Shown piece after piece: positions 42,395 to 55,628 of a stretch of 64,000 bases of DNA; position 1 is the first letter of the stretch; each line of letters opens with the position of its first letter. The notes below the pieces were generated by a model, which saw only the letters and a list, made by a program, of their open reading frames with translations, had not been told where the DNA came from and did not search any database. The position numbers were made by a program, and so were the translations under genes. Source of the DNA: Nannocystis sp. RBIL2 (GTDB taxonomy: Bacteria; Myxococcota_A; Polyangia; Nannocystales; Nannocystaceae); NCBI RefSeq assembly GCF_026626745.1, contig NZ_JAPNJW010000001.1:1036311-1100310 (forward strand), given 5' to 3'.

Positions 42395-43924
42395 TCACCA
42401 GCCGAATTGCCGCAGCGTCTCGCGGATCGGCGCCGGTCGCAACATTCCGTCGCTGCGCGCCCCCGTGCCCGCCCACGCCTCCACTGCCGCGACCGCCTGC
42501 TCGCGGTCGGCGTCGGCGAGGTCGGCGATCAGCGCCCCGTGGTTGCCGCCCGGCGCATGGAACAGGTACGAATCGGCCGCGTCGCCGAGCTCGAACGCCC
42601 CGGCCGTCCACGGATCGTTCTCGCCGTAGATCAGCAGCAGCCGCTCTCCCTCGGTGGCCAGCCAGTCGGCGACGTCCTGCGCCGGCGCCGGATCGTGCGG
42701 CCCGGGGGTCTTGCCCGGCCCCGGCACGATGAAGCTGCGGGCGGTGTTGAAGCCCGGGAACAGCAGCAGATCGGCCACCGCCGCCTCGTCGACGAAGATC
42801 CCGCCGAGCTGCGTCGCCGACTGCCAGTAGTACGGCTCGACCCGCAGCAGGTCGGCGTCCGAGTTGGGCTCGCTGACCTTTTTTAAAAATGCCCACACCT
42901 CGTCGTCGCTGGCAACGGGCGTCGGCACCGACGCGCACAGGCTCGCGGTCTGGTACTGCCAAAACGCGAACGGCAGGTCGAGGGCCGCCGTCTCGAGCAC
43001 CTCGTCGGCCCCGAACAATTCGTACGTCGCGGCCTGCCCCGCCATGCGGTCCAGCATCGCCGGCCGGCGCAGCAGCACCTCGCGCTGCACGTCGCGCAGC
43101 GCCTGCCGGCAGGTCTCGTCGCCCAGCGTGGCGATGAACTCCTCGTAGCGCGCGTCGTACTCCCCGTGGCTGTAGGGCGCGACGTAGGCGATCGTGCCGT
43201 CGACGTCGGCCGGGAAGAACCGGCGGAAGTACAGCGCCGCCAGCCCACCCTTGCTCGCGCCGGTCGCCAGCCAGCGGCCCGCGTACAGCGGCTGCAGGGC
43301 CGCGGCGATCCGGTGGTGATCGGTGGCGGCCTGGCGGATGTCGAGGTCGGTCCAGTCGGGCATGCTCGGCCGCGACTTGTCGAAGAAGCGGTGCTCGACC
43401 GTCAGCTGATTGGCCGCGACCATCGTCGCCGGCTCGCCCAGGGCCGCCGACTTGGTGTTGATATTGTAGCCCGCGGTCACGATCACCATCGGCGCGTCGA
43501 CGTCGCGGTGCAGCAGCGTCATCCGCTGATTGAAGATCGGCCCGCCCTCCGCGTCGTGGTCGGCCGGCTGCTCGTAGAGCATCGTGAACAGGCGATAGCC
43601 CGCGATCGGCGTCGGCAGCTCGCCCACCCACATGCCGTCGATCGCCGCCAGCTGCTCGAGGATGTCGAGCTCGCCGCCGGTCGTGGTCGAGGTATCGGTG
43701 GTCGTCGGCGCCTCGCCGCTCGACTCGCCGCTCGTCGTGGTCTCGCCCGTCGTCGTGGTCTCGCCAGTCGTCGCCGTCTCGTCCGTCTCGCCGGTCCCGC
43801 TCGTGGTCGTCGTCGTCGTCGCGGCCCCGGTCTCGCTGGCCTGGCCAGTCGTCGCCCCGGGCCCCTCGCAGCCGGCCCCCGCGAGCACTGAGACGATTGC
43901 GAGCGAATGATAAGAGAAGCGCAT
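42395..43924 (-). CDS. S37-family serine peptidase, lipoprotein
   Basis: A 509-residue exported protein with a lipobox-like end of the signal peptide near residue 19 (AGAGC) and a Thr/Gly/Glu/Ser linker to about 85. The catalytic region is an alpha/beta-hydrolase of the PS-10/S37 peptidase type, known from Streptomyces tripeptidyl aminopeptidases: LTVEHRFFDKSRPS near 175, the nucleophile elbow TGASKGGLAAL with Ser at about 224, LLLIYGENDPWTAGAFE near 430 with the acid, and HAPGGNHGALI near 455 with the His. Function is probably extracellular peptide degradation. The start is set by a TACCCT box 6 bp upstream. A 13-base A/T run in the middle is unlike the surrounding codons. Confidence 0.82.
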   Translation of the reverse strand: MRFSYHSLAIVSVLAGAGCEGPGATTGQASETGAATTTTTTSGTGETDETATTGETTTTGETTTSGESSGEAPTTTDTSTTTGGELDILEQLAAIDGMWVGELPTPIAGYRLFTMLYEQPADHDAEGGPIFNQRMTLLHRDVDAPMVIVTAGYNINTKSAALGEPATMVAANQLTVEHRFFDKSRPSMPDWTDLDIRQAATDHHRIAAALQPLYAGRWLATGASKGGLAALYFRRFFPADVDGTIAYVAPYSHGEYDARYEEFIATLGDETCRQALRDVQREVLLRRPAMLDRMAGQAATYELFGADEVLETAALDLPFAFWQYQTASLCASVPTPVASDDEVWAFLKKVSEPNSDADLLRVEPYYWQSATQLGGIFVDEAAVADLLLFPGFNTARSFIVPGPGKTPGPHDPAPAQDVADWLATEGERLLLIYGENDPWTAGAFELGDAADSYLFHAPGGNHGALIADLADADREQAVAAVEAWAGTGARSDGMLRPAPIRETLRQFGW

Positions 43925-43930
43925 CGGCGC

Positions 43931-43936
43931 AGGGTA
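43931..43936 (-). promoter_or_regulatory. candidate -10 element of a leaderless transcript (TACCCT)
   Basis: On the minus strand TACCCT ends exactly 6 bp before the ATG at 43924 (gap GCGCCG). Confidence 0.55.
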
Positions 43937-44139
43937 TCACGCCAATCGCCGCGGCGACCGGCGCCCGACCTCCGTTCGCTGCACGTCGCGCGGCGCTCTG
44001 CGCAATTGATGCGAGGTCCGCCGACCTTCCTGCGTGCATCCAGGAACCCGCGCGATCGTCTCCGCGCCTGTCCGGTGCGTCCGCAGGGGAGCCCCCCGGT
44101 ACGCTCCGGCAGACGACGGGCGACAGGTCGCAGACGCGG

Positions 44140-44145
44140 TAGCCT
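44140..44145 (+). promoter_or_regulatory. candidate -10 element (TAGCCT)
   Basis: TAGCCT ends 16 bp before the ATG at 44162, implying a leader of about ten bases. Confidence 0.4.
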
Positions 44146-44161
44146 CCACGCACATCGCCGC

Positions 44162-45298
44162 ATGGCCACCGACTCCGTCTATCTCCTCGACGACCTGGCC
44201 CTGTTCGACGTCCTGAGCACGCCGGTGTGGATCGTCGATCTCGAGCGCGGCCACCAGTGGTGGGCCAACCTCGCCTGCGTGCCGATGTGGGGCGCAGTCG
44301 ACCGCGCGCAGCTGCTGGCCGCCAGCGCGGCAGGACCGGGCCCGTCGCCGACCTCGCGGCTGCGCCTCGAGCAGCTCCAGCGCCGCTTGGAGCGCGGCGA
44401 GCGGGCCGTCGATCGCTGGACCCTCTACCCCGATCACGCCAAACCGTTCGTCGCCGAGTGTCGCCAGCAGGCCATCCGGATCGCCGACGGCCCCGGTGAG
44501 TCGGTCCGGCTCGGCATGCTGGTCGAGGCCCGCGTGCTGGGCGACGCCGAGGCCGAGCTGCAGGATCGCCGCGGCATCGAAGCGCTGCGCTACCTCGGCG
44601 AGCTCGTCTCGCTCTACGGCGACGCGGGCGAGGTGCTCATGCGCAACCCCGCGGCAGTGGCGGCGCTCGGCGACGTCGGCCACGGCGACGCCTTCGCCGC
44701 CAGCTTCGTCGATCCGTCCCAGGCGCCCGAGCTGCGCCGTCGCCTCGCGGCCGAGCCCGTGCGCCTCGACGTCGCGGTGCGCACCACCACCGGCGCGCGC
44801 TGGTACGACACCGCGCTCCGCCGCAGCCTCGATCCGGTCACCGGCGCGCCCGCGCTGCTCGTCACCCAGACCGACATCACCGAGCGCCGCGCCCACCTCG
44901 CCGAGCTCGAGCGCAACCGGCAGCAGATCGCCGCGCAGACCGACACCCTGCTGCGCCTGGCCGCGCCCGTCGTCCGCGTCGGCGCCCGCGTCCTCGCCTT
45001 GCCGCTGATCGGCGCCCTCGACCGCCAGCGCGCCGACGTCGCCCTCGCCGCCCTGCTCGATCACACCGGCCGCGACCGCGTCGACCGGGTCGTCCTCGAC
45101 CTCACCGGCGCCGCCGTCGACGACGCCGAGGTCGCCGCCGGGGTGCTGCGGATCGTCCGCGTCCTGCGCCTCCAGGGCGTCTCCGCCGCGCTCAGCGGCG
45201 TGCGCCCGCCGCTGGCCCGCGCGATCGTCGACGCCGGCGTCGACCTGTCCGAGGTCCGCTGTCATCAGAGCATCGAGCACGCGCTCGCCGGCCGCTGA
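44162..45298 (+). CDS. double-PAS STAS regulator, divergent RsbR-like
   Basis: A 378-residue cytoplasmic protein. The N-terminal region (about 10-125) is PAS-like (LSTPVWIVDLERGHQWWANL), and a second PAS-like domain at about 140-245 ends in LLVTQTDITERRAHLAELER. A coiled linker and a C-terminal STAS domain (about 265-375) follow: RVGARVLALPLIGALDRQRA and VVLDLTGAAVDDAEVAAGVL. Both RsbR-type Thr positions are lost (DDA for VVDT, LSGVRPP for LTGIRPE), so phosphoregulation as in Bacillus is unlikely unless the Ser substitutes. It is a single gene, the fifth STAS protein in the window. Confidence 0.78.
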   Translation: MATDSVYLLDDLALFDVLSTPVWIVDLERGHQWWANLACVPMWGAVDRAQLLAASAAGPGPSPTSRLRLEQLQRRLERGERAVDRWTLYPDHAKPFVAECRQQAIRIADGPGESVRLGMLVEARVLGDAEAELQDRRGIEALRYLGELVSLYGDAGEVLMRNPAAVAALGDVGHGDAFAASFVDPSQAPELRRRLAAEPVRLDVAVRTTTGARWYDTALRRSLDPVTGAPALLVTQTDITERRAHLAELERNRQQIAAQTDTLLRLAAPVVRVGARVLALPLIGALDRQRADVALAALLDHTGRDRVDRVVLDLTGAAVDDAEVAAGVLRIVRVLRLQGVSAALSGVRPPLARAIVDAGVDLSEVRCHQSIEHALAGR

Positions 45299-45449
45299 GG
45301 CCGGCAAGCGCGGGACCTCGCGCCGGGGAGGCGGCCGGCGAGGACCTCGCTGCCCGCACAGCAGCCTCGGCCGCTGCGCTCGCCGACTGCGAGTCAGCCC
45401 CCGCGACGTGCTATCGCGCAAGAAAGGTCAGCTGCCGTCTCCCACCTGC

Positions 45450-45455
45450 TAGACC
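45450..45455 (+). promoter_or_regulatory. candidate -10 element (TAGACC)
   Basis: GCTAGACCT: TAGACC ends 7 bp before the ATG at 45463; no Shine-Dalgarno. Confidence 0.4.
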
Positions 45456-45462
45456 TGTTGTC

Positions 45463-46011
45463 ATGTCCAAGACCTTCTCCGGCGATCGTTGCGTCCCGTG
45501 GCTCTATTCGCAGGCGGGCGTCCGAGTCGAGGGTGAACCGAAGTCCGTCGCGCCGGCCGTCGACGAGGTGCGCGCCCGGGTCCCGCGCAAGGCCGCGCTC
45601 GGCCTCAAGTTCGGCGGCATGGTCGGCCTGTTCGCCGCAGCCATGGCGCTGATGGCGGGCGCGCGTCCGGCCAAGGCCGAGGGTCAGCCTGCGCCGGCAG
45701 CCTCGGTGCGGGCGATCGCCGGCTACACCCTCGGCGGCCTCAGCATCGCCTCCTTCGCCGTCGGCCGCCGCCTCGACCGCTCCGCCCCCGCGCTGGCCGT
45801 CCTGTGCGCCGCTCGCGGGGCCGAGCTCGACGACCACCAGCTCGCCGCCCTCGCCGGCGACGCCCGCAAGCGCCTCGCCGACGCCGCCTTCCCCGAAGGC
45901 CAGGTCTGGCTGATCTCCGAGGCCCCGCTGGCCTCCGAGCCGCGGGCCGAGGCCGACGCCCTGAAGGTGCGCTGCTTCGCCCCGGTCCAGGGCCGCATCG
46001 TCGAGGTCTGA
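45463..46011 (+). CDS. putative membrane protein of unknown function
   Basis: A 182-residue protein with a hydrophilic N-terminus (to about 45), two predicted transmembrane helices (GLKFGGMVGLFAAAMALMAG near 48-67 and AIAGYTLGGLSIASFAVG near 85-102) separated by a short Ala/Pro loop, and a soluble C-terminal domain of about 75 residues (LDDHQLAALAGDARKRLADA, then VWLISEAPLASEPRAEADAL). No family recognised. It stands alone, followed by a four-unit palindromic array and the convergent malectin-type gene. Confidence 0.6.
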   Translation: MSKTFSGDRCVPWLYSQAGVRVEGEPKSVAPAVDEVRARVPRKAALGLKFGGMVGLFAAAMALMAGARPAKAEGQPAPAASVRAIAGYTLGGLSIASFAVGRRLDRSAPALAVLCAARGAELDDHQLAALAGDARKRLADAAFPEGQVWLISEAPLASEPRAEADALKVRCFAPVQGRIVEV

Positions 46012-46017
46012 CGCGCC

Positions 46018-46073
46018 TGCCCCTCGGGACATGTCTCTGAGTCGATGCCCGGAGGGGCATGTCCTCGCGGACA
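46018..46073. repeat. four contiguous 14-bp palindromic units between convergent genes
   Basis: Units start at 46018 (TGCCC-CTCG-GGACA), 46032 (decayed), 46046 (TGCCC-GGAG-GGGCA) and 46060 (TGTCC-TCGC-GGACA) in exact phase, filling the gap between two 3' ends. Confidence 0.85.
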
Positions 46074-46101
46074 TGTCCAAACGCTCAGGCCGCTCCGCGC
46101 C

Positions 46102-48054
46102 TCAGCAGCCCTCGGCCACGTCCGTGAGCAACAGGCTGGCGGCCGGCTCGACCGTCTGGTAGCTCGCGTCCGGGTGGTGCTCGACGCAGCCGCCGACCAC
46201 CGTCCCGGCGGCGTCGTCGTCGAGGTCGAACACGATCGTCACAGGGTCGTCGTCGACGAAGCGCGAGTCGGTGACCGTGAACACCCCCTGCGGGTTGCCG
46301 TGGACCTGCGCCTGCGTGCCCGAGCCGCCGCGCTTGTGCGGGCCCTGGCCGACGCACTGCTCCATGGCGATCTGGCCCCACAGCCGGAAGTTGCGCTTGT
46401 TGTCGACCGCGACCGCGCGCAGCAGCGTCGTGTCGCTCGACTTGAGGTCGTAGCCGCCGTCGGTGTTGCCGGCCGCGTAGGTGTCCTCGAAGCGGATCGC
46501 GTGGTTGTCGCGCTCGGTCGAGAACCCGTCGGCGTTCCAGTAGCCCTCGACGTCGACTTGATGGTGGTTCAGCATCACCGCCCGCCGCAGCGTCACGTGG
46601 TGGGCCGTCTCGTACAGCGTCACCCCGGTCGAGAACGATTCGAACGGCTGCGCCTCCGAGTCGCCGAACACGTCCTCGAGCAGCACCTCGTTCGTCTCGT
46701 ACTGCAGCCGCGTCACCGCGCGGGCGTAGCCGCGGACCGACACGTCCTTCATCACCAGGCCGGTGATCGACGCGTCGGTGTCGTTGCCGCCGACGAAGTT
46801 CTCGAGCAGGCGGTGGACGTTGGTGGCGACGATGTTGTCGAGCCGCAGCCCCGCGATCGGCTGGGCCACGCGCCAGCAGCCGTTGCCCTGGTCGGCGAAG
46901 CCGAGGTTGACGAAGTGCAGGTGGTCGGCGCCGCCCGTCAGGCGGAACACGGTCCCGCCGATCGCCCCCTCGGCAGTCCACGGGTTCGCGCGCGAGCCGA
47001 CGATGCGCGGCCGCCCCGGCGAGTGCCAGTCGGTACCGACCCCGCGGACCACGATCGGCGCCTCCGCGGTCCCGCCGCTGGAGATGAAAATTTCGCCCCC
47101 GGCCTCGTAGTCGCCGGCGTGGATCCACACCTCGTCGCCGGGCGCCGACGCGGCGATCAGCGCCGCCAGCTGGCCGAGCCCGGCCGCGTCGTCGACGCTG
47201 TCGCCGCTGCCGCCGCCGTCCGGCGTGATGTGCCGGACCGCCCCCGCCGGCCCGTCGCGCAGCCCCCCGTCGCCGAACAGCTCGAGCGCCGACAGCAGCG
47301 GCATCTCGCTGCCCGGCACGCGCACCAGCTCGACGTCGAGCCACGCGTCGGCAGTGATCTCGACAGTCACCGACCCGCTCGCGTCGCCGGCGGTCAGCGC
47401 CGACACGTCGATCGGCTCGCCCACCGTCGCCCCGTCGATCCACAGCTGCGCCAGCCGCGTGCCCGGCCCCTGCGACGGCCCCGAGAAGTGCAGCCGCAGC
47501 TGATACGCGCCCGGTTCGACCGGCACGCTGTAGCGCAGCTGACCTGTCCCTCCGGCCAGCTCGGGCGGCTCGACGCGCCCGGTCGCCAGCACCTCGAGCG
47601 GCAGATCGACCGGCACGCTCGGCCCGGCGACCACCGCGTCGGCGGCGAACACCTGAGTGTCCGGGCTGGCGCGGTACGGCGACTCGGGCCCGTCGTCGGC
47701 CAGGAACTCGCCGACGGCCGGGCCGCCGACGTTGATCCGCAGCACCGGCGGCCCGAGCTCGACGCCGGGATCGCCGGTCGTCGACGTCCCGGTGGTCGGC
47801 TCGCCGGTGTCCGGAGTCGTCTCCGCCGCCGTCGTCGTGCCCGTCTCGCTGCCGGTTCCCGGCGAGCTCCCGCTGGTCGGCGCCGAGTCGGTCGAGGTCG
47901 GCTCGCCGCCCGTCTCCGTCATCGTCGAAGTGTCGCTGCTCGTCGCCTCGCTCGTCGTCCCGTCGGTCGTCGCGGCCGGATCGCCGCCACACGCCGCCAG
48001 CCCGAACACCCACGCCATCCTCGCCCGCGCCCGTCTCGCCGCCATGGCGAACAT
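46102..48054 (-). CDS. malectin-like plus right-handed beta-helix lipoprotein
   Basis: A 650-residue exported protein. The signal peptide ends in a GLAAC lipobox near residue 22, followed by a Thr/Ser/Glu linker to about 100. Residues about 102-265 resemble a malectin carbohydrate-binding domain (VLRINVGGPAVGEFLADDG near 102, GAYQLRLHFSG near 185). Residues about 275-640 look like a right-handed parallel beta-helix of the pectate-lyase/Pel9A class (DEVWIHAGDYEAGGEIFISS near 325, APIVVRGVGTDW, LHFVNLGFADQGNGCW, GYDLKSSDTTLLRAVAVDN), the fold of many polysaccharide lyases. It probably binds or cleaves an extracellular polysaccharide; catalytic residues could not be assigned. Start 48054 or 48045 (the next Met). 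Confidence 0.75.
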   Translation of the reverse strand: MFAMAARRARARMAWVFGLAACGGDPAATTDGTTSEATSSDTSTMTETGGEPTSTDSAPTSGSSPGTGSETGTTTAAETTPDTGEPTTGTSTTGDPGVELGPPVLRINVGGPAVGEFLADDGPESPYRASPDTQVFAADAVVAGPSVPVDLPLEVLATGRVEPPELAGGTGQLRYSVPVEPGAYQLRLHFSGPSQGPGTRLAQLWIDGATVGEPIDVSALTAGDASGSVTVEITADAWLDVELVRVPGSEMPLLSALELFGDGGLRDGPAGAVRHITPDGGGSGDSVDDAAGLGQLAALIAASAPGDEVWIHAGDYEAGGEIFISSGGTAEAPIVVRGVGTDWHSPGRPRIVGSRANPWTAEGAIGGTVFRLTGGADHLHFVNLGFADQGNGCWRVAQPIAGLRLDNIVATNVHRLLENFVGGNDTDASITGLVMKDVSVRGYARAVTRLQYETNEVLLEDVFGDSEAQPFESFSTGVTLYETAHHVTLRRAVMLNHHQVDVEGYWNADGFSTERDNHAIRFEDTYAAGNTDGGYDLKSSDTTLLRAVAVDNKRNFRLWGQIAMEQCVGQGPHKRGGSGTQAQVHGNPQGVFTVTDSRFVDDDPVTIVFDLDDDAAGTVVGGCVEHHPDASYQTVEPAASLLLTDVAEGC

Positions 48055-48163
48055 GGTTTCCCGCGGCCCTGCGGCCTGTCAACGAGTCGCCCTGAACCCC
48101 CACCCGCGGGCCGGAGGCCGCGCGCGACTGGAGACGTATCCTCGAGAGACTGCCGAACCGGGC

Positions 48164-48329
48164 TGTCCCGAAGGTCAGCCTCGCACCCCGCGCCGCAGCG
48201 GCGCATGTCCTCGCGGACAGATGCACCTGGCCCCGAGGACATCCCAGCATCCGAGGAACCTGTCCGGGAGGACATCCTCGTATCCAGCGAACCTCCGAAT
48301 CCACGAACATCGACATGTCCCTTCGGACA
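48164..48329. repeat. cluster of five 14-bp palindromic units
   Basis: Units lie at 48164 (TGTCC-CGAA-GGTCA), 48206 (TGTCC-TCGC-GGACA), 48228 (TGGCC-CCGA-GGACA), 48261 (TGTCC-GGGA-GGACA) and 48316 (TGTCC-CTTC-GGACA). They are not in a common phase. The last lies in a 24-bp exact repeat of 198-221. Confidence 0.85.
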
Positions 48330-48482
48330 TGCGATAACTCCTCGCTCGAGCTCGCTGTCTCCGACCCGCCGAGCCTGCCGCGCGCGGGGCGAACGCGAGC
48401 CGCGGCCGCCGGCGCCGCCGGGGCACCCACCGGCCATCCTCGCCGCGCGGCCATTTTCTCCGGCGTCTTCGCGCACCCGGCC

Positions 48483-48488
48483 CATCTT
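48483..48488 (+). promoter_or_regulatory. candidate -10 element of a leaderless transcript (CATCTT)
   Basis: CATCTT, one base off TAnnnT, ends exactly 6 bp before the GTG at 48495. Confidence 0.4.
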
Positions 48489-48494
48489 TCGCGC

Positions 48495-52919
<4,425 letters not shown>

Positions 52920-52923
52920 TCCA

Positions 52924-52945
52924 CACATGTCCTCTGGGACATGTG
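52924..52945. terminator. palindromic unit extended to a 9-bp hairpin after a stop codon
   Basis: CACATGTCC-TCTG-GGACATGTG, 4 bp after the P-type ATPase stop. The 14-bp core is 52928-52941. This is the best-formed member for a terminator role. Confidence 0.65.
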
Positions 52946-53000
52946 ACTCTCGCGGACCCGCGCCCGGTCGCCATCGGCTCGCCGCTCCCCCGCGCCGCCT

Positions 53001-53200
53001 CGCATGTCTTTCAGGCCAGCTCACGCAGACGGCCTGCGAACGAGTCCGCGCCCGCGGTCGCGCTCCCGCGGCCGGCCCGGCGCCGCCGCGCATGTCCTTC
53101 GGGCCAGCTCATGCCAATGACCGGCGAACGCGAACGCACCGACCCGCTGCCGCGCTCCCGGCTCGCAGCCCGGCACCGCCGCGCATGTTCGTCGGGCCAG
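53001..53200. repeat. three copies of a ~90-bp degenerate tandem repeat
   Basis: Each copy starts CGCATGT(C/T)..T(C/T).GGCCAGCTCA at 53001, 53089 and 53182 and continues with similar GAACG..GCGC.CGGC segments. Each begins with a palindromic unit variant: 53005 (TGTCT-TTCA-GGCCA), 53093 (TGTCC-TTCG-GGCCA) and 53186 (TGTTC-GTCG-GGCCA). Confidence 0.7.
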
Positions 53201-53489
53201 CTCATCCCGTGCACCCCCCAGCGGGCCCACAGCCGCGCCCGCGCAGACCGCGGTAACGCGGCAGTCCCGCGCCACCCGCGTCTGTCGGGGACGACAGCCG
53301 AGCGCTCCCCGTGCGACCTCGCCCTTCCGCGTCCTCCTGCCACGCCGCAGATCGATCGGGTCGCCGCCCGCACCCGCGGACCGTCTCGCCGACGCGCCGT
53401 CCTTCGGGTGAACCGCGGTTCGCTCTTCTCACCCGTGCAGAGCCTGGCTATGGTCGCGTCTGGTCGATCCTTACGCATCGGCGCCGTCC

Positions 53490-55628
53490 ATGCCTGCACC
53501 ACTCGCTCTGCTGTCCTGGCCCGCGCGCGATCGTTCGTCGGCGAGCCCTTCACCACCCATCCTCCTCGCCGGCGTCCTGTCCGGCGCCCTGCTGACGATC
53601 GGCTGTTACCGCGACGACGGCCCCGCGCAGGCCTCCACGGCCACCACCGGCGACAGCACCGGCACCGCGTCGACCGCCGCCGACAGCACCAGCGGAACCG
53701 ACGACACCACCGCCGGCGACGACGGCCCCGAGCAGCCGGTCCAACCGCTGCACCGGCTCAACCGCCTCGAATACAACAACACCGTGCGCGACCTGCTGGG
53801 CACCAAGCTGCGGCCCGCCGACGCCTTCGGGCCCGATCCGGAGGCCAACGGCTTCGACAACATGGCCAGCCAGCTGCACATGTCGGCCACCCTGCTCGAC
53901 GCCTACGACACTGCCGCGCGCGACGTCATCGCCGACGCGCTCGCCGATCGCCCGGCCTTCGCCGCCGACTTCACCGGCGACGCGCTGACCGTCCCCGCCC
54001 CCGGCTACTCGATCGGCGAGCTGTGGGCGCTCAGCGGCAACGTCCTCAGCGTCCAGGTCAGCGTGCCCGCGGCCACCGAGGCCCAGATCGTCCTGCGCGC
54101 CGGCGCCGGCGTCGGCGGTCCGGCCCCGGCCGCAGAGGCCCGGCTGCGCGTCAACGGCGTCTCGCTGCCGGTGTTCGCGGTCCAGGGCAGCTCGGCGATC
54201 CCCGCCGAGCACGTCCAGCCGATCCACCTCACTCCCGGCGTGCACACCATCGAGGTCATTCCGACCAACTGGGTCAACCTCCCCGCCGAGAACACTTTTA
54301 ATAACATCTTCGTCGCCGCCCTCGGCGTGCGCTCGCTCGAGCTGGCCCCGGGGCCAGGTCACGACCGCGTCTACGTGTGCGCGCCGCAGGGCGAGGGCGA
54401 CCTCGACTGCTACGCGCACATCGTCAAGAACTTCGCCTTCCGCGCCTGGCGGCGCCCGCTCGCCGCCGCCGACGAGGTCGGCCTCGTCGACCTTTTCACG
54501 CGCCTGCGCGAGCAGGGCGAGACCGCCGACGAGGCGCTGCGGTTGGTCATGCGCGCGGTCATGCTGTCGCCGCGGTTCTTCTACCGCGCCCGCACCACCG
54601 CCGACGCCGACAGCGATGGTTGGCTCGACGACTACGTGCTCGCCAGCCGCCTGTCCTACTTCCTGTGGAGCTCGATGCCCGACCAGCGGCTGTTCGACAT
54701 GGCCGCAGAGGGCCGGCTGGCCACCGACGAGGGCCTGTCCGAGGCGGTCGCCTTCATGCTCGACGATCCCAAGGCCAGCGCCTTGCTCGACGGCTTCGCC
54801 GAGCAGTGGCTGTCGACGCGGCACCTGCAGAGCTTCAGCCCCAGCCCCGACAAGTTCCCCGGCTTCGACGACGACGTGCGCGCCGCCATGACCGCCGAGT
54901 CCAAGCGGTTCTTCGGCGACTTCTTCAGCAACGGCCTGCCGGTCGCCGCGCTCCTCGATCCCGACTTCGCCTACCGCAACGATCGCCTGGCCACCCACTA
55001 CGGCCTGCCGCCGGTCGGCTCGAGCGAGCTCGTGCGCATCCCCGTCGGCGACGACGAGCGACGCGGCCTGCTGACGCTCGGCGCCTGGCTCACCGCCACC
55101 TCCGACGCCGAGCACTCCTCGCCGATCCGCCGCGGCCGCTGGTTGTCGGAGAAGCTCCTCTGCTCGCCCGTCGCTCCGCCGCCGCCCGGCCTCGTGTTCG
55201 AGCCGCCCGACCTCGGCGGCGCCGGCTCCGTGCGCGAGGCCCTCGAGAAGCACCGCTCCGATCCGACCTGCGCCGGCTGTCACGCCCTCCTCGACGTCCT
55301 CGGCATCGGCCTCGAGGAGTACGACGGCGTCGCCCAGCCGGTCTTCGATCCGAACCTCGACAACCTCGGCGAGCTCCCCGACGGTCGCACCTTCGAAGGT
55401 GCCGCCGAGCTCGCCGCGCTCTACGCCGACAACGAAGTGTTCGTCGGCTGCCTCACCCGCAAGCTGTTCACCTACGCCGCCGGCCGGCCGGGCGCCCTCT
55501 ACGACGCCGACTTCCTCGAGGAGATCGCCGTCACCGCCACGGCCGAGGAGTACAACCTCGGCGAGCTGATCGACGCCATCGTCCACACCCCGGCCTTCCG
55601 CTCGCCGGCCGCTCTCGGAGAAAAGTGA
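53490..55628 (+). CDS. DUF1592-family lipoprotein with CxxCH motif
   Basis: A 712-residue exported protein with the full DUF1587-DUF1595-DUF1592-DUF1588-DUF1585 layout. A long N-terminal signal (about 1-39) ends at a lipobox-like TIGC, then a Thr/Ser/Asp linker to about 80. Segments include LHRLNRLEYNNTVRDLLGTK near 88, a carbohydrate-binding-like insert around 165-280, NFAFRAWRRPLAAADEVGLV near 315, SSPIRRGRWLSEKLLCSP near 545, and CAGCHALLDVLGIGLEEYD near 592 with CxxCH. The stop shares one base with the ATG of the DUF1552 gene. It is a paralogue of the gene at 14127, but about 140 residues longer. A palindromic variant TGGCC-CCGG-GGCCA lies at 54343-54356. Confidence 0.88.
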   Translation: MPAPLALLSWPARDRSSASPSPPILLAGVLSGALLTIGCYRDDGPAQASTATTGDSTGTASTAADSTSGTDDTTAGDDGPEQPVQPLHRLNRLEYNNTVRDLLGTKLRPADAFGPDPEANGFDNMASQLHMSATLLDAYDTAARDVIADALADRPAFAADFTGDALTVPAPGYSIGELWALSGNVLSVQVSVPAATEAQIVLRAGAGVGGPAPAAEARLRVNGVSLPVFAVQGSSAIPAEHVQPIHLTPGVHTIEVIPTNWVNLPAENTFNNIFVAALGVRSLELAPGPGHDRVYVCAPQGEGDLDCYAHIVKNFAFRAWRRPLAAADEVGLVDLFTRLREQGETADEALRLVMRAVMLSPRFFYRARTTADADSDGWLDDYVLASRLSYFLWSSMPDQRLFDMAAEGRLATDEGLSEAVAFMLDDPKASALLDGFAEQWLSTRHLQSFSPSPDKFPGFDDDVRAAMTAESKRFFGDFFSNGLPVAALLDPDFAYRNDRLATHYGLPPVGSSELVRIPVGDDERRGLLTLGAWLTATSDAEHSSPIRRGRWLSEKLLCSPVAPPPPGLVFEPPDLGGAGSVREALEKHRSDPTCAGCHALLDVLGIGLEEYDGVAQPVFDPNLDNLGELPDGRTFEGAAELAALYADNEVFVGCLTRKLFTYAAGRPGALYDADFLEEIAVTATAEEYNLGELIDAIVHTPAFRSPAALGEK

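Larger units (their letters stand above)
48055..48494. other. 440-bp divergent intergenic region with scattered palindromic units
   Basis: No credible gene. It holds five 14-bp units (next entry) and, near its right end, the CATCTT hexamer of the P-type ATPase gene. Confidence 0.5.
52920..53489. other. 570-bp intergenic region with several repeats
   Basis: No credible gene; open frames here are shadows. It contains a 9-bp stem hairpin after the ATPase, three copies of a ~90-bp degenerate tandem repeat, a further palindrome TGTCG-GGGA-CGACA at 53283-53296, and a TATGGT hexamer at 53449-53454, the likely -10 of the DUF1592 gene, 35 bp before its ATG. Confidence 0.5.

Noticed and set aside
53001..53260. 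Small plus- and minus-strand ORFs in the region between the ATPase and DUF1592 genes
   Set aside because: They owe their repeated peptides to the ~90-bp tandem repeats and show no start signals or domains.
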